Source of the DNA: Formicarius rufipectus | Taxonomy: Eukaryota; Chordata; Aves; Passeriformes; Formicariidae | Assembly: GCA_013399695.1 (NCBI GenBank) | Contig: VXAU01001246.1 | Location: forward strand, 861,405 to 925,404 | DNA length: 64,000 nucleotides | Direction of reading: 5' to 3' | In this document: positions 61,641 to 64,000 of the stretch, in pieces | Layout: each line of letters begins with the position of its first letter | How positions within the stretch are numbered: position 1 is the stretch's first letter | Translations under genes and position numbers: made by a program | The notes under the pieces: generated by a model | Database searches by the model: none | The model's input: the letters and a program-made list of their open reading frames with translations, nothing else | What the model was told of the DNA's origin: nothing

Positions 61641-64000
61641 TGCTAGGTAACACACCTTCACTCATCATCTGCTCTTTTGTAATCTAGCTGTGGAGAAAGA
61701 TAAGGGGCATTAACTCCTAATTCATGGGTAGGGGAAAGAAAAATTCCACCAGATTCTAAAACTGTAACAGATGGTACTGTTTTTAAATTCTTTTTTATGT
61801 CAGTGTGCTGCTTTTTAGAGGAATGCATTCCATCTCTGATTACTCATTCTGTCATTCAGTAGCAAACCAAGACTTGTAACACTCTGAGAGAAGTAGTAAA
61901 CAAAACTTGACTTTTTCTAAATCTACTTGTTTAAAAAGCAGTAACTTCTCAATGTTAAGATGGCTGCAGAAAGCTGAAACCACATGCCCAGAGGTGAGAG
62001 CTCTTTAAAGACCTTTGTTTCTAGGGCTGACTAATTTGAGAAGTGCAGAACAATAAACAGACAAATGCAGATCTGTAATACTGATGTCATCTTTGACTGT
62101 AACTGTGTGTCTAATAACTCTTTGCAGTCACCAGATCTTCATACAGTGATACTGAGTGTTGAAAATGTATGTTGTCAGTTTTTCAATATCCTTATGAATA
62201 CCTCTGATTATTCCTTAAAATATGCATTGAGAATGGTAGAAGGCGTATTTTTCATGAGTTTTCAGAAACAAACTTTAAAGATGAAAACTGTTCACGTTTA
62301 TATGGCGAAAACAGTGCAACATGCTCACTTCTCAGGTGAAAACATCCTTGTTACTTTATTTTAACCTTGTTTTATTTTACCCTTGTAAATGCGTATTTAT
62401 TGTAATAAAGACATCTCACCGTGCCTTGAGAATAAGGATTGCTCTTCTAAAGCTGATTAGATGTTAGTCTATTACTTTCTAGACTTGATTAAGTGCCAGG
62501 ATATTTTCCTGTTTTTCTCCATTCCCCCAGCTAGGATCTATTAAATGCAAGTTATAAAGGAAAACAGAAAAATTGCTAGTATTGTTTCCATCTGGATATT
62601 TAAATTAACCAACCTGTGTTGGGAAAAATGATACTTTTGCTTTTGAGAGTTAGGATGAAAGGAAATTTAAACTTTACATCTAGTAACAGAAGTTTGGGAC
62701 CCTATTCATCATATTTGTCCTCAGGACAATAGCAGTCTAACACGACATTTTGCAAGGAGACTAATAAATTGCATGGAAGTGTAGCCCTAGGCAAGAATGG
62801 ATGGATAGGCGCTCATCTCCCATGCATTTCTCTTTGTTGGTCTCGTTAGTAAGCAGCTTTGTTTTCTGTGGGTCTTCTGGGAAGAAAGCAGAATTATCAA
62901 TAATATGTTAACATACCTCTCCAAATTGGCATGGACTGAAGGGATATTGCTCATCCATTGATTTGTTACTATGCCTTATCTTCAACAACCATACAGATAT
63001 TTAGGATGTGTAAGTTTTGAAGGTTTAATTCATATCTTCACTTAAACTACAATTCTTCATATTCATCAATCACTTATAAAATGTTTTAAGCTGTGGATCT
63101 TTTAAGTCTATTTATCCTGATATTTTCTGCTTTTCAGCAGGAAATGCTGTATTGCCTGAGGTTTTGAAAAAATAAGTACTTTCCTGAAAGCTGGACCCCT
63201 AACATGCTTCTCCTAGTTCCTGTAGAAATAAAGATAGAATAGTATAAAGCTTATGCTTCATCAAGGTTCCCCTGGGATATGAAGCAAAAGCCACACATTT
63301 TTTCCCAGTTCTTAATGCATATATGTGTGTACAAACACACATATTTGTACACCTATTTATATAAATGTATATCTTTATGCACACCTTTTTGTGTACTGTA
63401 TTTCCATGACTCTTCAGCTCAAAGAGTTTGATTCCTGTCAAAATTCTTGAAAAGACTCATTATTTACTTTACAAAGATTACTGTGGTTTGACCTTGGCCT
63501 ATCAGTTCTTAGACAGATTTGACTTCAATGCGCTGAAAATAAATGTCTCTGCCAAAACCAGATTCAAAAATGTAACTGACAGCAACTTTCTTTTCAGAAC
63601 TTGCCTATTAAAGAGCTCTTGATTAAAACAAACAAGTGTAAACCTAAAATGTGAGAGTAATTTAGTTATCAGAAAATTGGAGACAATTAATTGAAAAGTG
63701 AAGAGATGACTCAACAGGGACAATAGGAACAGTGATTCTCTTGAAGAGTATTACAAAATGAAATGTTGCTTTAAAAAGAACCATTTTTTTTTTACATTCA
63801 AGGCATTAATAACTAACTTTATCATCTGACTTTGGAGTTGTGGGCCATCTGCAATGACATCTTATCCTGGGATAGCCAAGCTAGTTGTGTTTGTCTAGTA
63901 TGCCTAGTTTGTTTTGAACAGCAGTATTTAAAAGGTTTTTTTGGTCATATGGTATAGCTGAAAGCTACATAATGTGGGGGTTTTTGCCTTGGATATTTTT
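61641..64000. other. AT-rich stretch, nothing firm
   Basis: No recognised gene. A 99-codon plus frame (62065-62364) contains an acceptor-like CTAATAACTCTTTGCAG ending at 62127 and a donor-like CTCAG/GTGAAA after 62335, with AATAAA at 62404. It is noted as a possible partner of the exon at 60891. Confidence 0.4.
63321..63344. repeat. Inverted repeat ATATGTGTGT ... ACACACATAT
   Basis: Perfect 10-base arms around a 4-base loop (ACAA) within a TA/TG-rich patch. Cruciform-prone microsatellite-like DNA. Confidence 0.85.

Noticed and set aside
61178..61661. 151-codon plus and 132/102-codon minus frames
   Set aside because: Overlapping open frames in several phases of a GC-richer island, with no recognised domain.
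1..64000. tRNA, rRNA, snRNA, CRISPR array, integron or operon structures
   Set aside because: I looked for recognisable motifs and saw none. The sequence is eukaryotic, so bacterial-type systems are not expected.

Overview
The window reads as AT-rich nuclear DNA of a vertebrate, most likely a bird. The main evidence is three CR1 non-LTR retrotransposon copies with avian-type sequence. One of them, at 7780-8132, keeps the diagnostic 3' end with its degenerate ATTCTATG octamers. Interspersed repeats are sparse and there is a 390-base assembly gap (20673-21062), as expected of a draft bird genome. No bacterial-style gene organisation exists, and most open frames are chance openings in AT-rich, homopolymer or skewed-composition DNA. 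The species cannot be named from this sequence.

Layout. 1-5500 is unique AT-rich DNA with A-runs, a TA/CA microsatellite and an open, dyad-rich block at 4991-5200. 5535-5780 is an extreme A/C-rich tract with A-runs of 51 and 60 bases, next to a minus-strand CR1 3' end (5873-6222). 7598-8132 is a plus-strand CR1 with a reverse transcriptase fragment joined to its 3' end. 17136-17461 is a minus-strand piece of a second, different non-LTR element, with a zinc-finger-like C-terminus and a (TGA)n tail. 17891-18376 is the best coding candidate, probably a 3'-terminal exon: a TACTAAC branch site, a clean CAG acceptor, 161 codons and a poly(A) signal. 33960-34980 is a decayed CR1 ORF1 on the minus strand. 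49170-49420 holds a three-CCAAT-box plus TATA promoter module, followed at 49744-49860 by an LTR-like end on the minus strand. 53935-54595 is a long pyrimidine-rich degenerate tandem tract. 60891-60987 is a second candidate exon, and a GC-richer island with a CTCF-like site follows at 61140-61640.

The simplest reading is a gene-poor region or long introns of one or two plus-strand genes, with old retrotransposon debris and low-complexity tracts. I could not identify the protein behind either candidate exon, and nothing links them to one gene. Family calls rest on recalled consensus features of CR1 and related elements. No conservation or database test could be run.
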